The notes under the pieces were generated by a model. The model did not search any database and was not told the DNA's origin. It saw nothing but the letters and a program-made list of their open reading frames with translations. From Pleurocapsaceae cyanobacterium CSU_1_1 (lineage in GTDB: Bacteria; Cyanobacteriota; Cyanobacteriia; Cyanobacteriales; Xenococcaceae): a stretch of DNA of 43,476 bases. This document shows, piece after piece, positions 27,763 through 37,179 of this stretch (positions are counted from its first letter, which is position 1; every line of letters starts with the position of its first letter). The position numbers and the translations under genes were made by a program. The stretch is taken from NCBI GenBank assembly GCA_012034765.1, contig JAAUOU010000028.1:1-43476 (forward strand), read 5' to 3'.

Positions 27763-27831
27763 GTTGATTAATCAGGTTTAAGACCTCTTCGTTCACGTTG
27801 AATTTCCAGCCTGCATCAGTCCAATACAGGA

Positions 27832-29028
27832 TTAAGCGATACTGCCTCGTTTACGGGCTTCTTTGTAGGATGTGCCGACGTTGCGTAAACCTGCTTTAAT
27901 TAGCTGCTGTTCTAATAAACCAAAAAAACGTGCGCGATCGCTGCCTCGAACTACGGCCTGATTATGAGCTTCTGCTAGGGCGACAGGATAACCATAACCT
28001 TTTTGTACTTGAGCCAACATAATACTCAAAGACTGGTCGAATAGAGCCTGATCTTCTACTACCCAGGCAGGAACTTCAATCCGTGCTATTTCTGCACCAA
28101 CGTTGACATAGCAAAAATAGACTCTTTGGGCTGCTTCGTAAAGATCTAAAATACGTAAATTACTGCGATATAAAGGACTTCTCTGTCCTGGTTGTAGGCG
28201 ACTTGCCCAATAGGTTGAATCTCGTAGAGAATCTATTTTCTGACAAGGATATTTTTCTACTAGATCACCACAATGAGATACACAGTTTGGATGTTCGTGT
28301 TCACAGGTATGTAAGCGCAGAAAGTTCAGTCCTTCAGTACTTCGGGATGCACTGACATAACCCATCATAGGAATTTGAGTTTCTCTGAGGCGTTCACCAG
28401 CAGCGAGAATTGGCGGTAATATTTTATCTCTTGCTTCAACAGGCAAGCCATCTAAAAACCAGTAAATCAGCGAACCATCAACCAAAGCCAGATTAGGTAC
28501 ATCATGGTGTTCTCCTGGGGGTAACACCCAATTACAGGCAATCTCTGCCAACATTTCAGCTTCGGCTACCGTGCGTCGATAACCCATCCATTCCTCTAAC
28601 CGAATACCCCACTGGCGAGAGATGTATAAGTCTTCGGTTTTATAAAAAACTTCGGGGAGGCTATCTAATAATGGGTGCAGGCTTTGTCCATAATGAAGCA
28701 TAATCTGACCAATGTTAATCAGATAGCAGTAGGCAATCTCATGGTGAGAAGGAGAAATTTGTGAACCATCGGTAGCAAAAACACTATGGCTATAGGGTGC
28801 GGTTGGAATCTCAAAACAATGATCTAAAGGCTCAATGGGAGTAGCTGCGGCAAACAGCAGGCGATCGCGAAAATCTGTCTGCTGCTGAATTAATTCTGTC
28901 TGTAACTTAGCTGCCTGTCGCTGTAAATTTTGGGCATACTCCAGTCTTTTGCCAGAAGCGATCGCCTCTTTGTGCAGATGTTGACTAATTCCAGGAATTT
29001 GTCCCGCAATTTTGGCTAGGTCTAACAT
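27832..29028 (-). CDS. NurA-domain DNA double-strand-break repair nuclease
   Basis: A 398-residue NurA-fold protein. In archaea NurA with HerA resects DNA ends; cyanobacteria have a lone relative. Both family DG motifs are present: ATDGSQI (D87) and LALVDGSLIYW (D184), which bind the catalytic metal. A cluster of cysteines and histidines (LHTCEHEHPNCVSHC) could bind zinc and is notable. C-terminal RKRGSIA is basic. No HerA-like ATPase is next to it. Start ATG at 29028. Confidence 0.82.
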   Translation of the reverse strand: MLDLAKIAGQIPGISQHLHKEAIASGKRLEYAQNLQRQAAKLQTELIQQQTDFRDRLLFAAATPIEPLDHCFEIPTAPYSHSVFATDGSQISPSHHEIAYCYLINIGQIMLHYGQSLHPLLDSLPEVFYKTEDLYISRQWGIRLEEWMGYRRTVAEAEMLAEIACNWVLPPGEHHDVPNLALVDGSLIYWFLDGLPVEARDKILPPILAAGERLRETQIPMMGYVSASRSTEGLNFLRLHTCEHEHPNCVSHCGDLVEKYPCQKIDSLRDSTYWASRLQPGQRSPLYRSNLRILDLYEAAQRVYFCYVNVGAEIARIEVPAWVVEDQALFDQSLSIMLAQVQKGYGYPVALAEAHNQAVVRGSDRARFFGLLEQQLIKAGLRNVGTSYKEARKRGSIA

Positions 29029-29110
29029 AGTTTTGCCTAATTATTGTGAATAAAGCAGATTGATCAATTTTAAATCGACGGATGTTGCTCCCCCTAACCG
29101 AAATACATAG

Positions 29111-29995
29111 TTAGTTGGTTTGTTCGACCTCAACAGGGGAATCATCGTGATATTTTTCTTGATCGTAATAGTAAAGAGTACGTATAGGATAGGGAATACT
29201 AATATCTGCCTCATCAAAAGCTTTTTTAATCGCCATCATGGCTTTAGTTTGCACTTTACGTATCTGTCTTTGCGGGGAATTACTCCAGTAACGCACTACA
29301 AAGTCAATTGAACTATCGCTAAAATCCACCACGTCAACTTCAGGACTGGGTTCAGGTATAACTTCCTCAATCTCACCAATTGTTTGCAATAATAGCTGAC
29401 TCACTTTGGGCAACGAGGTATTGTAATCTACTCCCACCGCTAAATCTGTCCGCCGATAATCATAGGCTGTGATAACCTGAACTGCATCAGTAAAAACAGT
29501 AAAGTTAGGTAATAAAACTCTTTCTCCTCGATAAGTACGAATCCTGATCGTACGCATACTAATATTTTCAACTATTCCCTGATAATCACCAATTACTACC
29601 TCATCACCAATCCGAAATGGTTCTTCTACAAGTAAAATAACTCCTGCTAAAAAGTTCTTAAAAATATCCTGGAAGGTAAAACCAATCGCTACCGAACTTA
29701 CCCCAAGAGTCGTAATAATATCTCCTAGTTCAAGTCCAGGAAAAGCGAGAACACAGGCTATAAGAATTCCCACACTCCAAACTCCAATGCGACTAACTTT
29801 GATCAGCAAGTGTTGTAATGAGGTACTTTTAATCGTCCGCCGTCCTGCTTCATCGGCAATTTTTAAGACTACTTGCACTGCATATCGAGTAAGAAATAGC
29901 ACCACTAACGCTGATAACAAACTCGGTAGTGCTTTAATACTCTGACCCAGCAACTCCAGTAAAACTTGAACAATTGTATTAATGATTTCAGGCAT
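29111..29995 (-). CDS. Mechanosensitive channel of the MscS family
   Basis: A small-conductance mechanosensitive channel that relieves osmotic pressure. Of three membrane helices the third has the Gly/Ala-rich pore pattern LGVSSVAIGFTFQDIFKNFLAG. The following beta domain has FRIGDEVVIGDYQGIVENISMRTIRIRTYRGE and VLLPNF. 294 residues is typical. It is monocistronic, 82 bp upstream of the nurA start on the same strand. Confidence 0.92.
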   Translation of the reverse strand: MPEIINTIVQVLLELLGQSIKALPSLLSALVVLFLTRYAVQVVLKIADEAGRRTIKSTSLQHLLIKVSRIGVWSVGILIACVLAFPGLELGDIITTLGVSSVAIGFTFQDIFKNFLAGVILLVEEPFRIGDEVVIGDYQGIVENISMRTIRIRTYRGERVLLPNFTVFTDAVQVITAYDYRRTDLAVGVDYNTSLPKVSQLLLQTIGEIEEVIPEPSPEVDVVDFSDSSIDFVVRYWSNSPQRQIRKVQTKAMMAIKKAFDEADISIPYPIRTLYYYDQEKYHDDSPVEVEQTN

Positions 29996-30508
29996 AGTTT
30001 TACCGTTAATAATCAGTGTTAGATATATGTTTTAGCATCTCAAAGTGTAAATTTTGCTAATCACTAAGGCAATCTCGATTATTTGGACTGACACACAATT
30101 GGGAAAATTAATATTTCTCGTCTGAACAAGATGTTTGGGCAAAACTATTGGCAATTACATAATTTGTTCAATTGAGCCTGTCTACTCGTTTTCAACTAAT
30201 GTTGTAGCTTGATATATTTCCGTAAGTAAAATTATTTACCCCACAATCATTAAAATCTCGCCTCACGACCTTGTAAAATATAAATAGGCAATTAATTAGC
30301 ACTCAACTTAGCAGCAAATTTATCCACACAATGCCTATCTACTAAGGATATCAAGGTTTACATCATTAAATTCACACATTATTTACATTTTTACGGCAAT
30401 AATTACTTAAACTTTACGGCTTGCTCCCATATTCGCGGATATACTGAGTTTAAGCCACGAAAACAAACATAGTAACTCTATTGTAATCACCAATACATCA
30501 GTAAATTT
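29996..30508. other. 513-bp intergenic region
   Basis: AT-rich, no ORF or RNA gene that I can support. TTAGCACTC at about 30297 matches half of the HrcA CIRCE operator, but its partner arm GAGTGCTAA is absent. Several TTTAC(A/G) words occur between 30350 and 30420. The region presumably holds promoters of the MscS and coiled-coil genes. Confidence 0.6.
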
Positions 30509-30784
30509 ATGGAAGACATTAATAACTATATTTCTGCTATTCAACAAGAGATTGTTGCTGAAGAGAAAACCGTTAAGGTTGCTCGGTTAATTATTTTGCT
30601 AATTAAAATTGAGAAAGAGTTAGCTACTGTGAAAGAAACTTTAGCTAAATTACAAAATCATCAGCAAAAATACAACCAAGATTCTCAGCTATCGGCACAA
30701 ATTGAGCAGAAAATTGCTACCGTTAACCGCCTTTCTGCCAAAATTAGTAAAGCAAGACTTAATTTAAACTTCTATTTCATTTAA
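30509..30784 (+). CDS. Small coiled-coil protein, unidentified
   Basis: A 91-residue Lys/Glu/Gln-rich protein with heptad patterns of a coiled coil (VKVARLIILLIKIEKELATV and LSAQIEQKIATVNRLSAKIS). I do not recognise a family. No Shine-Dalgarno sequence is evident. It is convergent with the pseudokinase-TPR gene. It has normal codon use for the window, so it is plausible, but it could be spurious. Confidence 0.45.
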   Translation: MEDINNYISAIQQEIVAEEKTVKVARLIILLIKIEKELATVKETLAKLQNHQQKYNQDSQLSAQIEQKIATVNRLSAKISKARLNLNFYFI

Positions 30785-30963
30785 AGTCTGCATTTTAATT
30801 ACAGCAGCCTAATTTGAAACAAATTAACTATAAAAAACTATCATAATTTTGAGCAAATAAATCCGCAAATTCTTTTGAGGCTGGTGTTTCTGTCAGTCTG
30901 TGAACGAAGAAGGGGATTAATCTACTGCACTTTGGGGTTGAATACAACACTTGATTGACTGAT

Positions 30964-31028
30964 CAATGTGGTCTATTCAATCGAACATGGGGGAGAGCGA
31001 AGCTGGATCGCCAAGTTAAACCACATTG
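30964..31028. repeat. 65-bp segment bounded by 9-bp inverted repeats
   Basis: CAATGTGGT (30964-30972) and ACCACATTG (31020-31028) are perfect inverted repeats in the 261-bp gap between the coiled-coil gene and the TPR gene. No coding sequence lies within. It may be an element remnant or a convergent terminator structure. Confidence 0.35.
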
Positions 31029-31045
31029 TTGAAAACTGCTGTAAA

Positions 31046-34000
31046 TTAATTTAGACGACATCCCAACTGTCTCATAGAGTCGATAATTATCGTCGATGCG
31101 CCACCTGCTGCGCGTGCGCTACGATATGTGTCACAGGCTTGATTATACTGAGCATTTTTGGTTTGGAGTGAGCCTTTTAAGCCCCATAAGGCTGAATTTT
31201 GGGGATAAAATTTAAGTCCGCGATCGATTGCCGAGATGGCTTGATTATCTTTACCTAAAGCTGACCAAGCGATCGCCAATTCTCGCCAAATTTGCACATC
31301 GTGGGAGCTAAGTTCACTCGCCTTAATTAAAGATTCGATCGCTTGAGTATATCGTCCTTGCTGATTTAAGACAACGCCGCGATTGCGCCACAGTAAAGGG
31401 ATATTATCATTAATTTTGAGAGCTTGATCGTAGTTGGCGATCGCCTGATCGAGATTATTTTGCTGTTGGTAGATCATGCCTTTAGCCTGCCAAGCTTGAT
31501 AAGATTGAGGACGGATTTGGAGCGCACGATCTAATGCAGCCAAGGCATTTATCCCCTGACCATTTTGTGCTAAAGCTTCGCCTTTCCCTAACCAGCCCCG
31601 ATAATTATCGGGCATTAATTGAATCGCCTGGTCATAAGCTGCGACTGCTTTGTTATACATTTGAGTTGCTGCCAAAAAATCTCCTTGAGCAATCCAAGCT
31701 GATCTATCCTGGGGGCGCTCCTGGGTGATTTTAATATAGTTATTATTTATTTCTTTGCGAATTTTTTCCGCCTCTTGAAAACGATTTAAAGCCTTTAAGG
31801 CAAAAAACTTATCTTGCCACAGCTCAAGACTGTCAGGTTTAATTGCCTGAACTTGATTAAATAAGTCCAGCGCCTCAGAATATTGTTTCAGTTGAAATAA
31901 TATTTTAGCGCGATCGCTTAAAAACTGAGGATTGAGCCGATCCCGTTCTAATGCTGCATCCTGCATGACTAAAGCAGCTTCATATTGCTGAAGTTGGAAT
32001 AAAGCCTGTCCCTTGCGATTATAGATTATGGCTGATTCTGGCTCTAACTTTAACGCTTGATTATAGGCAGCGATCGCTTCAGTAAAATTGTCGAGACGAA
32101 ATAAAGTATCTCCTCGCTTTTGCCAACTAGAGCCAAGATCTGGATTTAACTCTGTCGCCTCAATGTAGGCATCTAAAGCTTCAGGATAGCGTTCTATAGC
32201 TGCTAAAGCATCTCCCTTTCCTAGCCATGCTCGCCAACTGTGAACTTGAAGATTAATTGCTTGAGTAAAGCGATCAAGAGCAGTCTGGGGTTGCTGGGGC
32301 AATAGTTTCTGACCCTGATACCAATAATAAATAGGTCTAACAGTCGGAAAAGTAAATTCAATACTACCCAGCAAACAAATAACACCTAATAATCCTATCA
32401 ACAGGGGCAAACTCGATCTGGGCTGCCGATTAGCAGTCTTAACATCTTGAAGTTGAGTTTTTGGTGGGTGGTGATTTAAATCGTAACTGTTAATTTTGCG
32501 TAGCTCACTAAGAACTTTGTCTGCTGAGGGGTATCGCTGTCCTAAATCTAGCTGAACTAATTTATCAATAATTTTAATTAAACGACGGTCTAGATTGAGG
32601 TTTTGCTCCCATGACAGCTTCCCATTCTGTTCCCTGGTAAAGTTGACTGGCTTAGTTTCTGTCAATGCCTCAATTATAGTCATGCCCAGGGCGTAAAGAT
32701 CGCTGCTAATCGTCGGTCTTCCCGCCACCTGTTCAGGTGGCCAATAATTTGTCGGTCAACGCTGCGATTATCTACTAAATTTGAGCGGGTTTTAATTTCA
32801 TGCAAAATACCAAAATCAGTGATAATCACCTGCTGATCTAGTTCGCGAACGATCAAATTAGACGGCTTAATATTGCGGTGAATTAAACGATTTTGATGAA
32901 TAAATTGCAGAACAGATAAACTACTATCTAAAATCTGAATTATTTGAGCAGTAGAAAGATTTTGCTGGCCTATTCTCTGGGCGAGGCTTTTGCCCTGAAT
33001 ATATTCTTGAACTAGGTAAAATTCATCATTCTCTTCAAAATGATCCCGTAGTTGAGGAATTTGCTCATGATAGCCTAGTCTTTCTAAAACAGATAACTCT
33101 TCAACAAAATGACGTTCAAGCTGAATCTTGTTGTTATCATCGCTATGAGGTAGTTCAATTTGTTTGATTAAACAAGGAGATTGATATTGACGGCGCAGAT
33201 TATTAGCCAGATAAGTCTCAACCCCTTCATTGCCTCCTAGATAGCTTGTAATCAGATAGCGACCACCTACTAACTGTTTAATTTTGAGCAATGGTCGCAA
33301 ATCTTGCAGCACATCTAAAGCAGAAGGATAGCGATGTTCTACTATCGGGGACATCATTTTAGTGAGAATTGCCTCTAATTTACTGCTGATCTGACATTGC
33401 GATCGCCAGTCAAGATTAGCTTGCTCTAACTCCAGGGCGATCGCCCTGTTAAAGCATAAACAGCAGTTTTAGCCAGGGCATAAATATCACTGCTAAAGTA
33501 AAATTTTCCTGCTTTTTGCTCTGGGGCAGCATAGGCTGGATTACCAATACCTCTACTTAGCATTAGCTCCCCCTGTAGATTAATTTCCTTGGCTTCAATT
33601 TTACGCAGTGCGCCAAAATTAATTAAAATATGAGCCTGATTCTGCTTGCGCCTCAGCAAATGAACTGGTTGAACATCACGATGCAGCACATTAGTTTTAT
33701 GAATAAAGTCGAGAATCCTTAACCCATCTTGAATCAAGTAAACTGTCTCAGCTTCGTCAAATTTTTTACGTTCAATTTCTTGTTTGAGATTATCACCGTC
33801 AATATATTCACGGACGAGATAAAACTGTTGACCTTCGCCAAAGTAATGTTGTATCTGGGGAATTTGAGGATGATCTCCCAGTCTTTTGATGAGTGTAACT
33901 TCCTTGAACAGATATTCTTGAATAATTTGCCAATTTACTTCATTTTCGCTGTCAAAGTCCAACTGTTCGACTATACACTTTGCATCGACCATAGTCTGTA

Positions 34001-34094
34001 AGTCTTTTGCCAGATAGGTTTGTTCCCTTTCTGAGCGACCTAACTTTTGAATAATCTGATATCGATTATCAATAATAGTGCCTGGCAGGTGCAT
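31046..34094 (-). pseudogene. Tandem pseudokinase-TPR membrane protein, broken by two frameshifts
   Basis: Three consecutive minus-strand reading frames (34094-33426, 33357-32680, 32728-31046) together encode one protein of roughly 1015-1020 residues: kinase-like domain 1, kinase-like domain 2, a membrane helix (LLIGLLGVICLLG) and about ten TPR units. Domain 1 has E43 instead of the ATP lysine, HRDVQPVH instead of HRDLKPxN and NFG instead of DFG. Domain 2 keeps K65 and DFG but has HRN, so catalytic Asp is Asn. Break 1 lies at a GGG run (33435-33437) and one added base restores LELEQANLDWRS. Break 2 lies at a palindrome (32725-32740); adding back a second CCACCTG restores GHLPPEQVAGRP. Whether the breaks are real is unknown. 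Confidence 0.8.
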
Positions 34095-34229
34095 TGCTTT
34101 CTCGGAATTAGTGGCTAAAAAGGTCTATTGTAGTTTGACTAGCTTGATTGTGAGGGATCAACTTTTACTAGTTCGTGACATGGAAAATATTTTAGCCGAT
34201 CATTTCAGCTCAAATGTCCGATTGTATAT

Positions 34230-35459
34230 TCATCGTCTAGTCAGGTTTGATCGACTAGAAATGGGTTGAACAGAGGCACTCTGCTTGAGGTTAATTACCC
34301 TAGTGGTGTTGCTTTCTCTCGCCACACGAACTAGTAACCCTGCCAGTAATAATGAAGCAATAATTGAATTAATGCCATAGCTAAAAAAAGGTAGAGGCAA
34401 ACCAGTCGTCGGCAAAGAACCTGTGGCAACACCAATATTAATTAATGACTGTCCAATAATAAACACCATTGCTCCCACCGCAACTAATCGTGGCAGTTCT
34501 TGGCTACACTTAATTGCGACTCTTAAGGCTAGAGTGCCATAGCCAATAATTAACAATAGCAGCAGTACACAACCGATAAAGCCAAACTCTTCGGCATAAA
34601 CGGCAAAGATAAAGTCGGTCGAGCGAATTGGCAGAAATGATAATTTTTGTTGAGAAAGACCATATCCTGAGCCGCTAAAACTGCCAGAAGCGATCGCCAG
34701 TAAGCTTTGGATTAGCTGATATCCCTTGTTATGATAGTCCTGCCAAGGATCTAGGAAGGAAGTGATCCGATCTAATTGATAGGGATTAAAGGCAATACTG
34801 AGGCTGGCTATGCCGACTCCCCCTCCCGCTACGGTTAGTAACTGACTCAAGGGTAACTCAGCAGCCAGAGCAATTAGCCACAAACTCATCCCACATAGTC
34901 CTGTAGTACTTAAATTAGGCTGCTTCAAAATTCCCGCTAATACCAAAGCAAAAGTAATTAACCAGACTAGTCGTACTTTATTAGTCAATTTATGCCAGCG
35001 GGAAAATAAATATGCTGCTTGAAGTACTAAAAATGGTTTAATTAATTCAGAAGGCTGCAAGGAAAAAGGTCCAATGGCAATCCAGCGACTTGCTCCCATG
35101 GTAGTCTTGCCCAAGCCAGGGATTAAGGTGGCAAAAATTAAGGCTAAGAACACCAACACCATCAAGGGCGCAATCTTAATCGTTTTATTCAACGGTAGAC
35201 GAGACACCAGGTTGAATCCAACAATGCCCACCGCCACACCAATCATCTGGCGTTTTAAAATATACAGTCCATCATTACTGTTGACCATTCCTTCAGGATA
35301 GGAAGCAGACATTAAAGTCACTAAGCCAATAATTAACCAGACACAGGTTAGCCAGTTTAATAAGCGGGCTTCCCATGTCCAAGATTTAACTTGAGGCGCG
35401 ACGAAAGGAATGAAATAACTAAGATATTGCTTAACAACTTTAGTTTTTTTAGCTTTCAC
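34230..35459 (-). CDS. ftsW: FtsW/RodA/SpoVE-family peptidoglycan polymerase
   Basis: A polytopic SEDS glycosyltransferase that polymerises lipid II; FtsW works at the septum with its cognate penicillin-binding protein. Nine to ten membrane helices are visible. Family motifs are LIPGLGKTTMGASRWI, LQPSELIKPF, the GYGLSQQKLSFLPIRSTDFIFAVYAEEFGF segment and LPTTGLPLPFFSYGINS. The N-terminus is long and basic. The start is GTG at 35459. FtsW rather than RodA is preferred from the LPIRSTDFIFAVYAEE segment. It lies 135 bp upstream of the pseudokinase gene. Confidence 0.88.
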   Translation of the reverse strand: MKAKKTKVVKQYLSYFIPFVAPQVKSWTWEARLLNWLTCVWLIIGLVTLMSASYPEGMVNSNDGLYILKRQMIGVAVGIVGFNLVSRLPLNKTIKIAPLMVLVFLALIFATLIPGLGKTTMGASRWIAIGPFSLQPSELIKPFLVLQAAYLFSRWHKLTNKVRLVWLITFALVLAGILKQPNLSTTGLCGMSLWLIALAAELPLSQLLTVAGGGVGIASLSIAFNPYQLDRITSFLDPWQDYHNKGYQLIQSLLAIASGSFSGSGYGLSQQKLSFLPIRSTDFIFAVYAEEFGFIGCVLLLLLIIGYGTLALRVAIKCSQELPRLVAVGAMVFIIGQSLINIGVATGSLPTTGLPLPFFSYGINSIIASLLLAGLLVRVARESNTTRVINLKQSASVQPISSRSNLTRR

Positions 35460-35819
35460 TAAGATTAAATTTGCGGTTTCTATTTTTGCTTTTTCAAGGT
35501 AGCAGATGATTCGCCTAAATTAAACCCAAGTCAAAGATGATTATCTATTAATTTGACACTAGCGTCCGACGAATTTAGATGCGTAATGTCAGAGAGCAAT
35601 AGTTTACTCTTTTCCCTTAACCAGCCCCAATAGATTAATTTGTCTCTTAAAAGTTAAATCATGCCAGAGGTCTAATACAGATAATATTGACAACAGGAAG
35701 AGCTAAGAAACTGAAGACTATTCTAAAATTTATTAAAATAAGCACAATAAGCAGTTAAAACCCAGATTGAGTTTCCAACTGAGCAAAATATCGAGTAAAA
35801 AGTTTAGGACAGATCAATA
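35460..35819. other. 360-bp intergenic region before the TerD genes
   Basis: It separates divergent ftsW and terD-like genes. It is AT-rich, with no ORF, tRNA or strong hairpin that I can see. It must contain the promoters of both directions. Confidence 0.6.
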
Positions 35820-36395
35820 ATGACTATCAATTTGAGCAAAGGGGAAAGAATTTCTCTGGAAAAAGTAGCCCCAGGACTAGTACAGATTTTTATCGGCTTG
35901 GGCTGGGATATTAACGTTACGGATACTGGAGGGGACTTTGATATTGATGCGTCAATTTTTCTTTTGGACAGTAACGATAAGTTGATTTCCGATCAGCACT
36001 TTATTTTTTACAATAATCCCAAAAGTCCAGACCCTGAACAATCAATTCAGCAACGGGGTGATAATCGTACTGGCGCAGGAGAAGGAGACGACGAGATCAT
36101 TGATGTCAACCTCAAAACTATCCCTCCAGAAATAGTCAAAATGGCTCTTACCGTAACCATTCATGAGGCGGAGAAGCGTCACCAAAATTTTGGTCAGGTA
36201 ACTAATGCTTTCGTCAGAATTGTCAACTGCGAAAATGAACAAGAAATCATTCGTTACGATTTAACGGAAGACTTTTCCGTAGAAACAGCCTTGATTATGG
36301 CAGAACTCTATCGCAAGGATGGTGAATGGCGCATGAATGCCGTCGGTGCGGGTTATCAAGGTGGACTACAGGCTTTGGTAGAGCGTTATCAATAA
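35820..36395 (+). CDS. TerD-family stress protein (copy 1)
   Basis: A 191-residue calcium-binding TerD domain protein. TerD proteins are linked to tellurite, phage and oxidative stress resistance, but their chemistry is unknown. Diagnostic are the start LSKGERISLEKVAPGL, GLGWDINVTD, FDIDASIFLLDSNDKL with acidic Ca2+ ligands, and TGAGEGDDE. The C-terminus LIMAELYRKDGEWRMNAVG is typical. It is the first of three paralogues on the same strand. It is about as similar to copy 2 as recent duplicates are. Confidence 0.92.
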   Translation: MTINLSKGERISLEKVAPGLVQIFIGLGWDINVTDTGGDFDIDASIFLLDSNDKLISDQHFIFYNNPKSPDPEQSIQQRGDNRTGAGEGDDEIIDVNLKTIPPEIVKMALTVTIHEAEKRHQNFGQVTNAFVRIVNCENEQEIIRYDLTEDFSVETALIMAELYRKDGEWRMNAVGAGYQGGLQALVERYQ

Positions 36396-36400
36396 GTAAT

Positions 36401-36463
36401 GAGCAATGAACAGTGAGCAATGAACAGTGAGCAATGAACAGTGAGCAATGAACAGTGAGCAGT
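36401..36463. repeat. Nine-heptamer array between TerD copies 1 and 2
   Basis: The 14-mer GAGCAATGAACAGT is repeated four times exactly and is followed by GAGCAGT. Each 14-mer is two heptamers. It fills almost all of the space between the two genes. Confidence 0.9.
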
Positions 36464-36473
36464 AATCAAAAAC

Positions 36474-37049
36474 ATGGCAGTTAATTTAAGTAAAGGACAG
36501 CGCATCTCTTTAGAGAAAGTAGCACCAGGAATCAGCGAAGCATTTGTGGGATTGGGTTGGGATACAAATATTACTGATACGGGGCAAGATATTGATATTG
36601 ATGCTTCTGTGTTTTTGTTAGATAGCAATGAAAAGTTGATCTCAGACAATCACTTTATTTTTTATAACAATCTTGCTAGTCCCGATCCTCATAAATCTGT
36701 CGAGCATTTGGGGGATAATCGCACGGGTGCAGGGGAGGGAGACGATGAGGTAATTAAAGTCAATCTCAAGCAAGTCCCCCCAGATGTAAATAAAATTGCG
36801 ATGGTGGTAACTATTCATGAAGCCGAGCAACGTCAACAAAATTTTGGACAGGTGCAGAATGCCTTTGTGCGCGTGGTTGATGCCCAAAACAAACAGGAAG
36901 TAGTCCGTTATGACCTGACAGAAGATTTTTCTGTGGAAACGGCTTTGATTATGGCAGAACTATATCGCAAGGATGGAGAATGGCGAATTAATGCTGTTGG
37001 TGCAGGCTATCAAGGTGGTTTACAGGCATTGCTAGATCGTTATCAATGA
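36474..37049 (+). CDS. TerD-family stress protein (copy 2)
   Basis: Same length (191) and architecture as copy 1: LSKGQRISLEKVAPGI, GLGWDTNITD, DIDIDASVFLLDSNEKL and TGAGEGDDE. Most substitutions relative to copy 1 are conservative, indicating a fairly recent tandem duplication. The TGA stop starts the next heptamer array. No other ter genes (terB, terC) are nearby. Confidence 0.92.
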   Translation: MAVNLSKGQRISLEKVAPGISEAFVGLGWDTNITDTGQDIDIDASVFLLDSNEKLISDNHFIFYNNLASPDPHKSVEHLGDNRTGAGEGDDEVIKVNLKQVPPDVNKIAMVVTIHEAEQRQQNFGQVQNAFVRVVDAQNKQEVVRYDLTEDFSVETALIMAELYRKDGEWRINAVGAGYQGGLQALLDRYQ

Positions 37050-37175
37050 GCAATGAGCAATGAGCAGTGAGCAATGAGCAATGAGCAAATGAACAGTAAC
37101 CAGTAATTAGTAATCAGTAATCAGTAATCAGTCCTAAAGGATAAGCTTCGCAAATAATCAGTAATCAGTAATCAA
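37047..37175. repeat. Degenerate heptamer arrays between TerD copies 2 and 3
   Basis: TGAGCAA/TGAGCAG units run from the stop codon of copy 2, followed by TAATCAG-type units, a spacer near 37133-37155 and further TAATCAG copies up to the start of copy 3. The repeat type changes along the array, suggesting several expansion events. Confidence 0.85.
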
Positions 37176-37179
37176 AACC

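Noticed and set aside
30297-30305. CIRCE operator (TTAGCACTC)
   Set aside because: Only one half is present; the second half is absent and no heat-shock gene follows.
34078-34269. Small plus-strand ORF between ftsW and the pseudokinase gene
   Set aside because: It overlaps the ends of both genes, has no family features and no ribosome site.
35460-35819. tRNA or small RNA gene
   Set aside because: No cloverleaf-type pairing or T-loop motif was found in this or the other large gaps.
36401-36463. Possible CRISPR array
   Set aside because: The units are contiguous 7/14-mers without spacers, and no cas genes occur.
36389-36649. Minus-strand ORF reading through the heptamer array
   Set aside because: The heptamer repeat makes a repetitive low-complexity peptide, and the rest overlaps the TerD coding strand.
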